A stretch of 64,000 nt of DNA from Myxococcales bacterium (GTDB lineage: Bacteria; Myxococcota; Polyangia; Nannocystales; Nannocystaceae): the NCBI GenBank assembly GCA_016793465.1, contig JAEUJW010000075.1, positions 186,001 to 250,000 of the forward strand, given 5' to 3'. Position 1 is the first letter of the stretch. Each line of letters opens with the position of its first letter. The translations under genes were made by a program, and so were the position numbers. The notes under the pieces are model-generated. The model saw only the letters and a list, made by a program, of their open reading frames with translations. It was not told the DNA's origin and did not search any database. Shown here piece by piece: positions 46,919 through 54,529 of this stretch.

Positions 46919-47920
46919 ATGACCCTCCGCGTCCCCCTGCCCGCCGCCACCAGCCCGACCTGGCACCCCGACGGCACCCACCTCGCGGCGATCGTCCGCG
47001 ACGCCGTCGCCGTCGTCGACACCACCACCGCCGCCGTCCGCACGATCGCGGGCCCGCCCGCTCGCTCGCTCGCCTGGTCCCCCGATCGCACCATCCTGTT
47101 CGTCGCTCACGACGACCGCGACCTCCAGCGCATCCACAGCGCGACCGGCGAGCGCCTCGCCGACCTCACCCTCGGCGACACCGCCATCGACGAGCTGCTG
47201 TGGGCCCCCGACGCCAGCCTGCTCGTCGCCCGCGGCGATTGTTTAATCGTCTGCGACCCCGACGGCGCCGTGCGGTGGCGCCGCAGCGAGACCCGCCGCG
47301 CCGCACGCAGCGACGCGCACACCACAGTCGACGACGCCGGCGCGCTCCGCGTCGCCGACCGCTTCACTCTGAGCGACGACCCCATCCTCCCCGCCGAGGC
47401 GCACTGGTCGCCCGACGCCGCCCTGCTCGCCGTCCGCTGGGGCGAGCGCTGCCACGTGTACACGCGAGACGGCGCCCTCGTCGCCGATGTCCCCGTGCGC
47501 GCCGCCCTGCGCTGGGGCCCCTGGGGCGAGCCCGTCTACCGCGGCGAGCGCTACACCCTCGCCCAGCACCCGGTCCGCTTCACCGACCGCTTCGCCCGCG
47601 GCTTCACCCTCAACCACGACGGCCGCCTGCTCGCCGCCGAGGGCGACCGCCACTGCCTGTGGCTGCAGGACCCGCACGACGCGCGCGCCCTGCCCGGCCA
47701 CCCGCGCACGATCACCGGCATGACCTGGTCGCGCACCGACGTGCTCGCCACGGCCTGCCGCGACGGCCGCGTCCGCCGCGTGCACCCGTCCGGCGCGCTG
47801 GTCGAGTGGGCCGACGACGCCGCCTACGCCGAGCTCGCCTGGTCGCACGACGGCGCCCGCCTGGCCGTGTGCCGCACGCACTCGCTCGAGGTCCTCGCGC
47901 TGCCGGATCCTCCGCCGTGA
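46919..47920 (+). CDS. WD40-like beta-propeller protein
   Basis: The 333-residue protein from ATG 46919 has repeated strands typical of WD40/TolB-like propellers: SPTWHPDGTHLAAIVRD, SLAWSPDRTILFVAHDD, AHWSPDAALLAVRWGERCH, TGMTWSRTDVLATACRDGRV and ELAWSHDGARLAVCRTH. There is no signal peptide, so it is probably cytoplasmic. Its partner is unknown. The 5' region is a 30-bp tandem repeat instead of a normal promoter, so its transcription may depend on the methyltransferase gene upstream. Confidence 0.75.
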   Translation: MTLRVPLPAATSPTWHPDGTHLAAIVRDAVAVVDTTTAAVRTIAGPPARSLAWSPDRTILFVAHDDRDLQRIHSATGERLADLTLGDTAIDELLWAPDASLLVARGDCLIVCDPDGAVRWRRSETRRAARSDAHTTVDDAGALRVADRFTLSDDPILPAEAHWSPDAALLAVRWGERCHVYTRDGALVADVPVRAALRWGPWGEPVYRGERYTLAQHPVRFTDRFARGFTLNHDGRLLAAEGDRHCLWLQDPHDARALPGHPRTITGMTWSRTDVLATACRDGRVRRVHPSGALVEWADDAAYAELAWSHDGARLAVCRTHSLEVLALPDPPP

Positions 47921-48035
47921 TCCTGTGCGTCGCCCCGGCGACGCCCTCGCCGGGGCCGCCACGCGCACCTGGGCGCGCAAACCCGCCCGGCAAACGCTGA
48001 CCGCCCGCTCCGCTCGCGCTCCGTCCGCGCGCGTG

Positions 48036-48044
48036 TTATCCACA
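48036..48044 (+). promoter_or_regulatory. Perfect DnaA box TTATCCACA upstream of an ATPase gene
   Basis: The 9-mer matches the DnaA consensus exactly and lies 7 bases before ATG 48052. No second box is seen nearby, so this is not an origin. The same bases could also serve as a -10 (TATCCA). Confidence 0.45.
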
Positions 48045-48051
48045 GGGCCCT

Positions 48052-49542
48052 ATGTTGCGCAGCATCCGCCTCCGGAACTTCCGCAGCCTGCGCGACACGG
48101 GCGACGTGGAGCTGCGGCCGATCGTGCTCCTGGTCGGCGGCAACGACACCGGCAAGAGCTCGCTCCTGCGGTTCTTCCCGCTGCTCGAGCAGACCGCCCG
48201 CGCCGCCGCCCTCACCCCGCTGCTGTGGTACGCCGACGCCGGCGACGTCGACTTCGGCGAGTTCTCGCAGACCCTCCTGCGCGGCGCCGCCGACCCGTGG
48301 ATTGAGGTCTCCGCCGCCACCGCCGGCCCCGGGCGCCGCACCGGCTGGCCCCTGCAATTCACCGCCCGCATCGTCGCCGGCCAGGACGGCCGCTCCCGCG
48401 TCGAGCGCCTGGTCGTCGAGTGCCTCGGCGACAGCGTCAGCCTCGACGTCGCCCCCGACGGCGGCCTCGTCGCCCTCCGCCTCAACGACGTCCCGCTGCC
48501 CGCCGTGGCCGGCGTGCGCCTGGTCCAGCGCACCCCCGGGCCGATCCTCCACCTCGAGGGCGACGAGCTGGTCGCCTTCACGGTCGAGCGCATCGTCGAG
48601 GTCGTCGCCGCCCAGGTCGAGGGCAAGCTGACCCTCGACGAGCTCGTGCGCATCGTCGAGACCATCGCCTACGGCCCCGGCGAGCACCTGCTCGCCAGCC
48701 TCGGCAGCGTCCGCGGCGGCCGCTTCTGGCGCGACGCCATGGCCGGCGTCACCGCCGACGGCGAGCTCGTGTGCCAAATTAAAGCCCTCGCGTTCCTCCG
48801 CCAGCTCGACCGCGCCCTCGAGGACCTCGCCGACGCCGTCCGCGACCACGCCCGCGGCGTGCGCTACCTCGGCCCGTTCCGTCGACCGCCCCAGCGCTAC
48901 CACCGACGCACCGAGTTCGGCCTCGGCCAGCTCGGCCGCGACGGCAGCAACCTCGCCATGCTGCTCGACGCCCTGCCCGCCGCCGAGCGCGACGCCTTCT
49001 CCGCCTGGCTGCGCCGCCACTTCGGCTTCGGCGCCCACGCCGAGCGCCTCGGCGCCCACGTGTGCGTGATGGTCGACCAGGCCGCGCAGCACAGCCTCAA
49101 CGTCGCCGACACCGGCTGCGGCACCGCCGAGCTCTTGCCCGTGGTCGCCCAGTGCTGGCTCGCCGGTCGCCACCCGCACATCCCCGACACCGGCCCCGCC
49201 ACCACCCTCCTCGCCGTCGAGCAGCCCGAGCTCCACCTCCACCCCAGCCGCCAGGCCCCGCTCGCCGACATGTTCCTCGCCACCGCCCGCGCCCTCGCCG
49301 ACGCCGGCCAGTCGGCGTGCCTGTGCATCGAGACCCACAGCGAGGCCATGCTGCGCCGCTTCGGCCAGCTCGTCGCCGCCGGCGCGGTCCGCCCCGACGA
49401 ACTCACGATCCTCCGCTTCGACCCCGACGGCGACGCCACCACCGTCGTCCCCCTCGCCTTCGCCGCCGACGGCACCCTGCCCGGCTGCCCGACCACCTCC
49501 CCCGCCTCCGCCCCGCCCGCCTCCGCCTCGCCCGCCCAGTAG
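48052..49542 (+). CDS. AAA/OLD-like ABC-type ATPase (RecF/SMC-like head, DUF3696-type)
   Basis: The 496-residue protein starts RSIRLRNFRSLRDTGDVELR and has Walker A IVLLVGGNDTGKSSLLRF, a conserved YLGPFRRPPQRYHRR segment, Walker B TLLAVEQPELHLHPSRQ and the downstream switch His in CLCIETHSEAMLRR. This is the AAA_15/AAA_21 type of RecF-like ATPases; no TOPRIM domain is present. Such proteins occur alone or in anti-phage systems, but no nuclease or effector gene is adjacent. The C-terminus ends in a Pro/Ser/Ala tail. It converges with the DUF4240 gene. Confidence 0.83.
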   Translation: MLRSIRLRNFRSLRDTGDVELRPIVLLVGGNDTGKSSLLRFFPLLEQTARAAALTPLLWYADAGDVDFGEFSQTLLRGAADPWIEVSAATAGPGRRTGWPLQFTARIVAGQDGRSRVERLVVECLGDSVSLDVAPDGGLVALRLNDVPLPAVAGVRLVQRTPGPILHLEGDELVAFTVERIVEVVAAQVEGKLTLDELVRIVETIAYGPGEHLLASLGSVRGGRFWRDAMAGVTADGELVCQIKALAFLRQLDRALEDLADAVRDHARGVRYLGPFRRPPQRYHRRTEFGLGQLGRDGSNLAMLLDALPAAERDAFSAWLRRHFGFGAHAERLGAHVCVMVDQAAQHSLNVADTGCGTAELLPVVAQCWLAGRHPHIPDTGPATTLLAVEQPELHLHPSRQAPLADMFLATARALADAGQSACLCIETHSEAMLRRFGQLVAAGAVRPDELTILRFDPDGDATTVVPLAFAADGTLPGCPTTSPASAPPASASPAQ

Positions 49543-49557
49543 TCGCCCGCCCCGGCC

Positions 49558-50022
49558 TCAGCCGCGCCCGCGGATCACCGGCCCGTACACCTCGCTGTCG
49601 TACGGGTCGAACGCCGGCTCGACGAACGGGCACAGGTCCTCGCCGGTGCGCTCGTGATAGACCTGCTCCGCCTCGTAGCGCACGGCCACGCTGGCGCCGC
49701 GCCGCTCGTCGCGGTCGAACCGCGCGACGTAGGCCGCGTCGAGGCTGTCCGGATCGGCGAGCGCCCGCATGTAGCCGTCCTTGCCGCACGCGACGACCCA
49801 GCCGCAAAAATCGTCGGCCCCGTCCTCCGACGCGATCAGCAGCCGCGAGCGCTCGGCGAGCTCCGCCTCGAGCGCGAAGAACATGTGACCGAAGCCCGCG
49901 ATCACCGGCGTCGACAGCTCGCGCAGCCGCTTCTCGAACCCCGGCCAGTCCTCGCGCGCGAGCTCGACGAGCCCCCAGAACGCGTCGTCCGCGGGAAATT
50001 CGATGTCCGTCTCGCTCGCCAT
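49558..50022 (-). CDS. DUF4240 domain protein
   Basis: The 154-residue product contains ADDAFWGLVELAREDWPGFE, LRELSTPVIAGFGHMFFALE and CGWVVACGKDGYMRALADPD, matching the DUF4240 pattern (FW.lI.., L..Ls...i..F, wlI..G+..Y..al.dPD). It is cytoplasmic, with no known activity. It lies 16 bases from the stop of the converging ATPase gene and is divergent from module 2 at 50098. Confidence 0.78.
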   Translation of the reverse strand: MASETDIEFPADDAFWGLVELAREDWPGFEKRLRELSTPVIAGFGHMFFALEAELAERSRLLIASEDGADDFCGWVVACGKDGYMRALADPDSLDAAYVARFDRDERRGASVAVRYEAEQVYHERTGEDLCPFVEPAFDPYDSEVYGPVIRGRG

Positions 50023-50097
50023 CGCAGCCCCGTTAACACGGCCACCCCCGCGCCGACAAGCGCGAACGGCCGGCGCGTCGTGTTACCGTCGCGGCCT

Positions 50098-51151
50098 GTG
50101 CTGCGACTCGCCCTCGCCGGCCTCGTCACGGCCGCCCAGGTGCCCGATCCGCCGCCCGCGATCAGTTGGCGCGCCCCGGCCTCCTGCCCCGACCGCGCCG
50201 CCGTGCTCCACGGCGTCGAGGCTCGCCTCGGCCGCCCGCTGCGACCCGGCGAGCTCGCGTTCACCGGCGTCGTCGACGTCCACCCCACCCCCCCCGCTCT
50301 ACCGCCTGCGCCTGCGCCTGCGCGTCGGCGGCCACAGCGAGCAGCGCAGCCTCGGCGCCGAGACCTGCAGCGCCCTCGTCGACGCCACCGCCGTTCTCGC
50401 CGCCCTCGTCGTCACCAACAACCCGCCGCCGCAGCGCCCCCAGATCCTCGCACCGCTCGTCCCGCCGCCTCCGATCATCACCCCACCGCCGCCCGAGCCG
50501 CCCGCCCTCGAGACCCCACCTCCTCCGCTCCCCGACGAGCCCGAGCCCGAACGACCCGACACCCCCGCCCCCGCGATCGCCCCGCCGCCCGCTGCCGCGA
50601 CCTTCACGACCCCCGCCCCGCCCGCTCCGCCGCGCCCGACCCTCGGCGGCTTCCTGCGCGTACACGGCGGCCTCGAGCTCGGCGCCCTCCCGCGGTTCAC
50701 CGGCGCCGTCGGCCTCGCCGGCGGCCTGCTGTGGCGACGTGCCCGCCTCGAGCTGCAGACCGTCTGGCTCCCGCCGCGCACCGGCGCCACAGGCCTCGGC
50801 CCCGTGCGCGCCAACCTCATCGCCGGCGCCGCGCACGGCTGCGCGCGCCCCGGCCGCGGCATCCTCGAGGTCCCTCTGTGCGCCGGCCTCGAGCTCGGCG
50901 CCATGCGAGGCAGCGCCCCCGACGGCCGCAGCGCCGCCAACTGGTGGCTCGCTGGCGTGATCGGTGCCGGCCTGGCGATCCACGTGCACCCGCGCTGGAC
51001 CGTGTGGACCGCCCTCCAGTCGGCCACGGCCTTTATCAAACCGAACTTCGTGGCAGCGGGCCCCGGCGACCCCGTGACCCTGTTCCAGAGCGCGCTCACG
51101 ACCGGCCGCCTGCTGCTCGGCGTCGAGGTCAATTTTTTCGACCCCCGCTGA
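50098..51151 (+). pseudogene. Module 2 surface protein, frameshifted at a C8 run (paralog of 24789-25781)
   Basis: GTG 50098, with TACCGT (50084-50089) 8 nt upstream, starts a signal peptide (MLRLALAGLVTAAQ) and a domain with RAPASCPDRAAVLHGVEARL. At 50288-50295 a run of eight C shifts the phase; with seven C the frame continues as PTPPLYRLRLRLRVGGHSEQ to the stop at 51151, giving 350 residues. The restored protein aligns with the module 1 paralog (here ILEVPLCAGLELG, there FEVPLCAGLEAG) and has the same Pro-rich linker and barrel-like end (LLLGVEVNFFDPR). It may be a sequencing error in a homopolymer, a phase-variable gene or a pseudogene. Confidence 0.7.
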
Positions 51152-51177
51152 CGGACCTGCCGCGAGCCGGGCAAGTC
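51149..51177 (+). promoter_or_regulatory. Module 2 promoter-like motif 1 (TGACGGACC, 11 bp, GGGCAAGTC)
   Basis: TGACGGACC begins on the stop codon of the surface-protein gene, and GGGCAAGTC ends 11 nt before ATG 51189. The same pair recurs at 52248-52277 with a 12-bp gap. The layout suggests an ECF-dependent promoter recognised by the module's own sigma protein. Confidence 0.45.
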
Positions 51178-51188
51178 CCTCCCAGACG

Positions 51189-52250
51189 ATGCACGCCGAC
51201 CCGCAGCCCGAGCGCACCCGCCAGTTCCGCGCGATCTACCGCAGCGAGTTCGCGTTCATGTGGGCCTGCGCCCGCCGCCTCGGCGTCGCCCCCGCTGTCG
51301 TCGACGACGCCGTCCAGGACGTCTTCCTCACCGCCTACCGCCGCCTCGACCACCTGCGCTACGAGGTCTCCCCCCGCGCCTGGCTGTACGGCGTCACCCG
51401 CCGCGTCGCCTCGCACTACCGCCGCGGCGCCCACCGCCGCGCCCGCAAGGGCGAGGCCCTGCGCGTCGCCCAGCCTGACAACGATCCCCCGCAGCAGCGC
51501 CTCGACGCCGCCCGCCAGCTCGAGCGACTGCTCGCCCCGCTCTCGCCCGCCAACCGCGAGGTGTTCGAGCTGGTCGAGCTGCTCGGCATGAGCGGCCCCG
51601 AGGTCGCCGCCGAGCTCGGCCAGCCGCTCAACACCGTCTACTCGCGCCTCCGCCTGGCCCGCGCCCAGCTCCAGACCGCCGTCGCCGCCGCCGACCTCGA
51701 CGCCGCCGTCGCCGCCCGCAAGCACCTCGACGCCCCGCCCGAAGATCAGTCCCGCCGCAGCTGGACCCTCGTGCTCCCGCTGCTCGGCCAGGCCAGCGCC
51801 ACCACCGGCATCGGCGCCACCCTGTTCGTCCGCGCCGCGATCGCCACCACCCTGCTCGTCGGCGCCGCCGTGCTCGCCGTCCCACAGCCACCGGGCGAAA
51901 CACCGCCCGCACCTCTCCCCACGATCACACCCGCATCCTCCTCACCCGCCCCGCGACCACCTCCATCCTCTTCACCGCCGCAAGACGACAGCCTCGCCCG
52001 CGAGGTCGCCCTGCTCGACCAGGCCCGCGCCCGCCTCGCCGCCCCCGCCGACGCCCTCGCCCTGCTCGCCACCCACGCCGAGCAGTTCCCCCGCGGCGCG
52101 CTCGTCGACGCCCGCGAGGCCATGCGCGCCGAGGCCCTGTGTCGTCACGGCGAGCCCGCCGCCGCCGCCGCCGTGGTCCGCGAGCTCCGGCGCACCCACC
52201 CCGACTCCGCCGTCGCCCGTCGCCTCGAAAATTTCTCCTGCCCGCGCTGA
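51189..52250 (+). CDS. ECF sigma factor fused to a membrane segment and TPR-like anti-sigma C-terminus (module 2)
   Basis: The 353-residue protein combines sigma region 2 (about 12-80; DDAVQDVFLTAYRRL, SPRAWLYGVTRRVASHYRRG), region 4 (about 110-165; LSPANREVFELVELLGMSG, NTVYSRLRLARAQL), one membrane segment (about 213-231; AAIATTLLVGAAVLAV), a Pro/Ser linker (232-262) and a helical domain (265-350; LAREVALLDQARARLAAPAD, AEALCRHGEPAAAAAVVREL). The last part matches the C-terminus of the separate module 1 anti-sigma-like protein (QALCERGEVAAARAAVAAL). This predicts a membrane-tethered sigma factor, which would need proteolysis or a conformational switch to act. Confidence 0.88.
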   Translation: MHADPQPERTRQFRAIYRSEFAFMWACARRLGVAPAVVDDAVQDVFLTAYRRLDHLRYEVSPRAWLYGVTRRVASHYRRGAHRRARKGEALRVAQPDNDPPQQRLDAARQLERLLAPLSPANREVFELVELLGMSGPEVAAELGQPLNTVYSRLRLARAQLQTAVAAADLDAAVAARKHLDAPPEDQSRRSWTLVLPLLGQASATTGIGATLFVRAAIATTLLVGAAVLAVPQPPGETPPAPLPTITPASSSPAPRPPPSSSPPQDDSLAREVALLDQARARLAAPADALALLATHAEQFPRGALVDAREAMRAEALCRHGEPAAAAAVVRELRRTHPDSAVARRLENFSCPR

Positions 52251-52277
52251 CGGACCGCCGCCTCACCCGGGCAAGTC
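52248..52277 (+). promoter_or_regulatory. Module 2 promoter-like motif 2 (TGACGGACC, 12 bp, GGGCAAGTC)
   Basis: The motif begins on the stop codon of the fused sigma gene and ends 7 nt before ATG 52285 of the lipoprotein gene. It shares 18 of 18 core bases with the copy at 51149-51177. Confidence 0.45.
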
Positions 52278-52284
52278 ACGAGTC

Positions 52285-53181
52285 ATGCCCGCATCGCACG
52301 CCACCACCGCCGCCCTGCTGCTCACGCTGTCCGCCTGCACCCTCGACACCAAGCTGCTCGACAACCCCGGCGACCCCGGCACCGCCGACGACACCACAAC
52401 CTCGATCCTCACCGGCGACGACGCCGGGACCACGGATGCCCCGACCGGCACCACCACGTCCGAGCCCGTCGACGAGGCCTGCGTCATCCCCGACACCTAC
52501 TTCGAGTGGTTCGTGGTCACCAACAACGACCCGCCCGCCTGGCTCACGCCGATCGACGAGACCTGCACAGTCACCGCCAGCGACCTCACCCCGATCGACG
52601 GAACCATCCCGGCGAGCCTCGCCTTGAAGCTCGACTGCCCGCAGCACGCCGCCATGCACGGCGAGCTCGAGCTGGTGCTCTACAGCGGCCCCCTCCCCGT
52701 CGTCACCCCCCAGGTCGGCGACCTGCTCGACCTCTACTTCCAGCCGCAGGTCTTCGACTTCGCCGACTCGCACCCGCAGATCGTGTTCCTCCACAGCGAG
52801 GGCGTCCTGCTCTACGCCGCCGCGATCGGGCCGATCGTCGACCCCGCCGACGCCGCCGTCGTCGCCGCCAAGCTCGCCCCCCTGACAGTCAGCGTCGAGC
52901 CCGGCCCCTGCGAGCTCGTCGACTTCGAGTTCACCCCCCTCCCGTTCCCCGCGCAGTCGTCCATCAGCACCACCTGCGAGCAGATCGCCCGCGCCGAGCT
53001 CCACGTCGGCTCCCCCGACGACGACACCCGCGTGCTCGGCGACTTCGCCGTCGCCGAGATCGCCGTCGCCGACCGCACCTACACCATCCAAACCACGGCC
53101 GCCCGGCGCGGCGCCCCGTGCGGCGAGTTCGGCGAGCTCGCCTGGGACGGCCACGCCATCGCCCTGCGGTCGGCCCCGTGA
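52285..53181 (+). CDS. Module 2 lipoprotein (paralog of 25807-26823)
   Basis: The 298-residue product has a signal peptide with lipobox (LLLTLSAC), a short Thr/Asp/Gly linker and a globular domain with YFEWFVVTNNDPPAWLTPID, HGELELVLYSGPLPVVTP, QIVFLHSEGVLLYAAAIGP and CGEFGELAWDGHAIALRS. The middle aligns with the module 1 lipoprotein (there WVVFRREGALVYATMVG). It follows the fused sigma gene after a repeated promoter-like motif. The role is unknown; a sigma-controlled surface component is inferred. Confidence 0.75.
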   Translation: MPASHATTAALLLTLSACTLDTKLLDNPGDPGTADDTTTSILTGDDAGTTDAPTGTTTSEPVDEACVIPDTYFEWFVVTNNDPPAWLTPIDETCTVTASDLTPIDGTIPASLALKLDCPQHAAMHGELELVLYSGPLPVVTPQVGDLLDLYFQPQVFDFADSHPQIVFLHSEGVLLYAAAIGPIVDPADAAVVAAKLAPLTVSVEPGPCELVDFEFTPLPFPAQSSISTTCEQIARAELHVGSPDDDTRVLGDFAVAEIAVADRTYTIQTTAARRGAPCGEFGELAWDGHAIALRSAP

Positions 53182-53221
53182 CACCCGCGCGCGCGGATTT
53201 GTAACTAACAATTAAACCCAC

Positions 53222-53248
53222 CGTTCGCGGGCCACCCGCCCGCGAACG
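53222..53248. terminator. Perfect 11-bp hairpin after module 2
   Basis: CGTTCGCGGGC and its complement GCCCGCGAACG flank a 5-base loop. It lies 40 bases after the lipoprotein stop and is preceded, not followed, by an AT-rich stretch (53199-53218). It may end the module 2 transcript or stabilise its 3' end; it lacks the T tract of a standard terminator on the plus strand. Confidence 0.45.
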
Positions 53249-53301
53249 CCCGTCCGCCCGCTGTCGACTCTAGCCGGTCATGCGCTACACCTGACCTCCG
53301 C

Positions 53302-54474
53302 ATGAGCCTCACGCGGGTCGCGATCTTCCTGTCCATCGTCCTGACCGTCTCGTCGGGCATCCACTACTACCTGTGGGCCCGCCTCGTGCGCGACATGGCC
53401 TGGCCGGCGACGACCCACCGCGGCCTCACCGCCCTGCTGATCAGCCTCGCCGTGCTGCTGCCGGCCAGCTTCATCCTCATGCGCGTCGTCCCGCTCACGC
53501 GCTCGCTGCAGAGCCCGATCATGTGGGTGCTCTACACCTGGATGGGCCTGATGTTCTGCCTGTTCGTGCTGCTGATCCCCGCCGACATCGTGCGCGGCGT
53601 CGGCTGGCTGATCGAGAAGGTCTCCGGCGCCCCCGTCGACCCCGCGCGCCGGCTGTTCCTCGCCCGCCTGTTCGGCGGCGCCGTCGGCCTCGGCGGCCTC
53701 GGCATGGCCGGCTGGGGCCTCTACAGCGCCTCGCGCCCGGTCGCCGTCAAGCCGCTCGACGTCGCCGTGCCCGGCCTGCCCGCCGCCTTCGCCGGCTTTC
53801 GCATCGTGCAGATGACCGACATCCACGTCGGCCCCACCATCGGCCGCGAGTTCATCGACCAGCTCGTCGCCCGCGCCAACTCCCTAAACCCCGACATGGT
53901 CGCCATCACCGGCGACCTCGTCGACGGCTCGGTCGAGAGCCTCGGCGAGTTCCTCGCGCCCCTGCGCGAGCTCAGGGCCAGACACGGCGTCTACTTCGTG
54001 ACCGGCAACCATGAGTACTTCTCCGGCGCCGACGCGTGGGTCGACCACCTGCGCGGCCTCGGCGTGACCGTGCTCCGCAACGAGCGCGTCACGCTCGAGC
54101 AGGGCGGCGCCGCCGTCGACCTCGCCGGCATCGACGACCCGACCGGCGCCTCGTTCTCCGGCGGCGGCTCCGACCTCGCCCGCGCGCTCGCCGGCCGCGA
54201 CCCCGCGCGCCCGGTCATCCTGCTCGCCCACCAGCCCAAGTCGGCGATCGAGGCCGCCGAGCACGGCGTCAGCCTGCAATTGTCCGGGCACACCCACGGC
54301 GGCCAGATCTTCCCGTTCAACTACCTCGTCAAGCTGCAGCAGCCGTTCGTCGCCGGCCTCCACCGCCTGAAGGACACCCTCGTCTACGTCAGCCCCGGCA
54401 CCGGCTACTGGGGCCCGCCGATGCGCGTCGGGGTCCCGGCCGAGATCACCGACATCACCCTGCGCACCGCCTGA
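53302..54474 (+). CDS. Membrane-anchored metallophosphoesterase (YaeI/YkuE-type)
   Basis: The 390-residue protein has about four N-terminal membrane segments (residues 5-130) and then a calcineurin-like phosphoesterase domain with all metal motifs: VQMTDIHVGPTI, AITGDLVDGS, YFVTGNHEYF, ILLAHQPKS and LSGHTHGGQIFPFN. Homologs act on lipid-linked phosphates or peptidoglycan-related substrates. The active site is predicted outside or at the membrane surface. ATG 53302 is the only start that retains the first segment. It stands alone upstream of proS. Confidence 0.88.
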   Translation: MSLTRVAIFLSIVLTVSSGIHYYLWARLVRDMAWPATTHRGLTALLISLAVLLPASFILMRVVPLTRSLQSPIMWVLYTWMGLMFCLFVLLIPADIVRGVGWLIEKVSGAPVDPARRLFLARLFGGAVGLGGLGMAGWGLYSASRPVAVKPLDVAVPGLPAAFAGFRIVQMTDIHVGPTIGREFIDQLVARANSLNPDMVAITGDLVDGSVESLGEFLAPLRELRARHGVYFVTGNHEYFSGADAWVDHLRGLGVTVLRNERVTLEQGGAAVDLAGIDDPTGASFSGGGSDLARALAGRDPARPVILLAHQPKSAIEAAEHGVSLQLSGHTHGGQIFPFNYLVKLQQPFVAGLHRLKDTLVYVSPGTGYWGPPMRVGVPAEITDITLRTA

Positions 54475-54492
54475 TCCGCCCGTCGCGGGTTG

Positions 54493-54521
54493 TTGACGGG
54501 CCCGCCGGGCCCCGGCATGGT
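54493..54521 (+). promoter_or_regulatory. Promoter of proS (TTGACG, 17 bp, CATGGT)
   Basis: TTGACG (54493-54498) and CATGGT (54516-54521) are separated by 17 bases, the optimum for a housekeeping promoter. The -10 ends 8 nt before ATG 54530, so the leader is very short or absent. Confidence 0.55.
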
Positions 54522-54529
54522 TCGGCCCC

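Noticed and set aside
48036..48044. Replication origin at the DnaA box
   Set aside because: Only one box is seen, there is no AT-rich unwinding region, and no dnaA, dnaN or gidA gene lies nearby.
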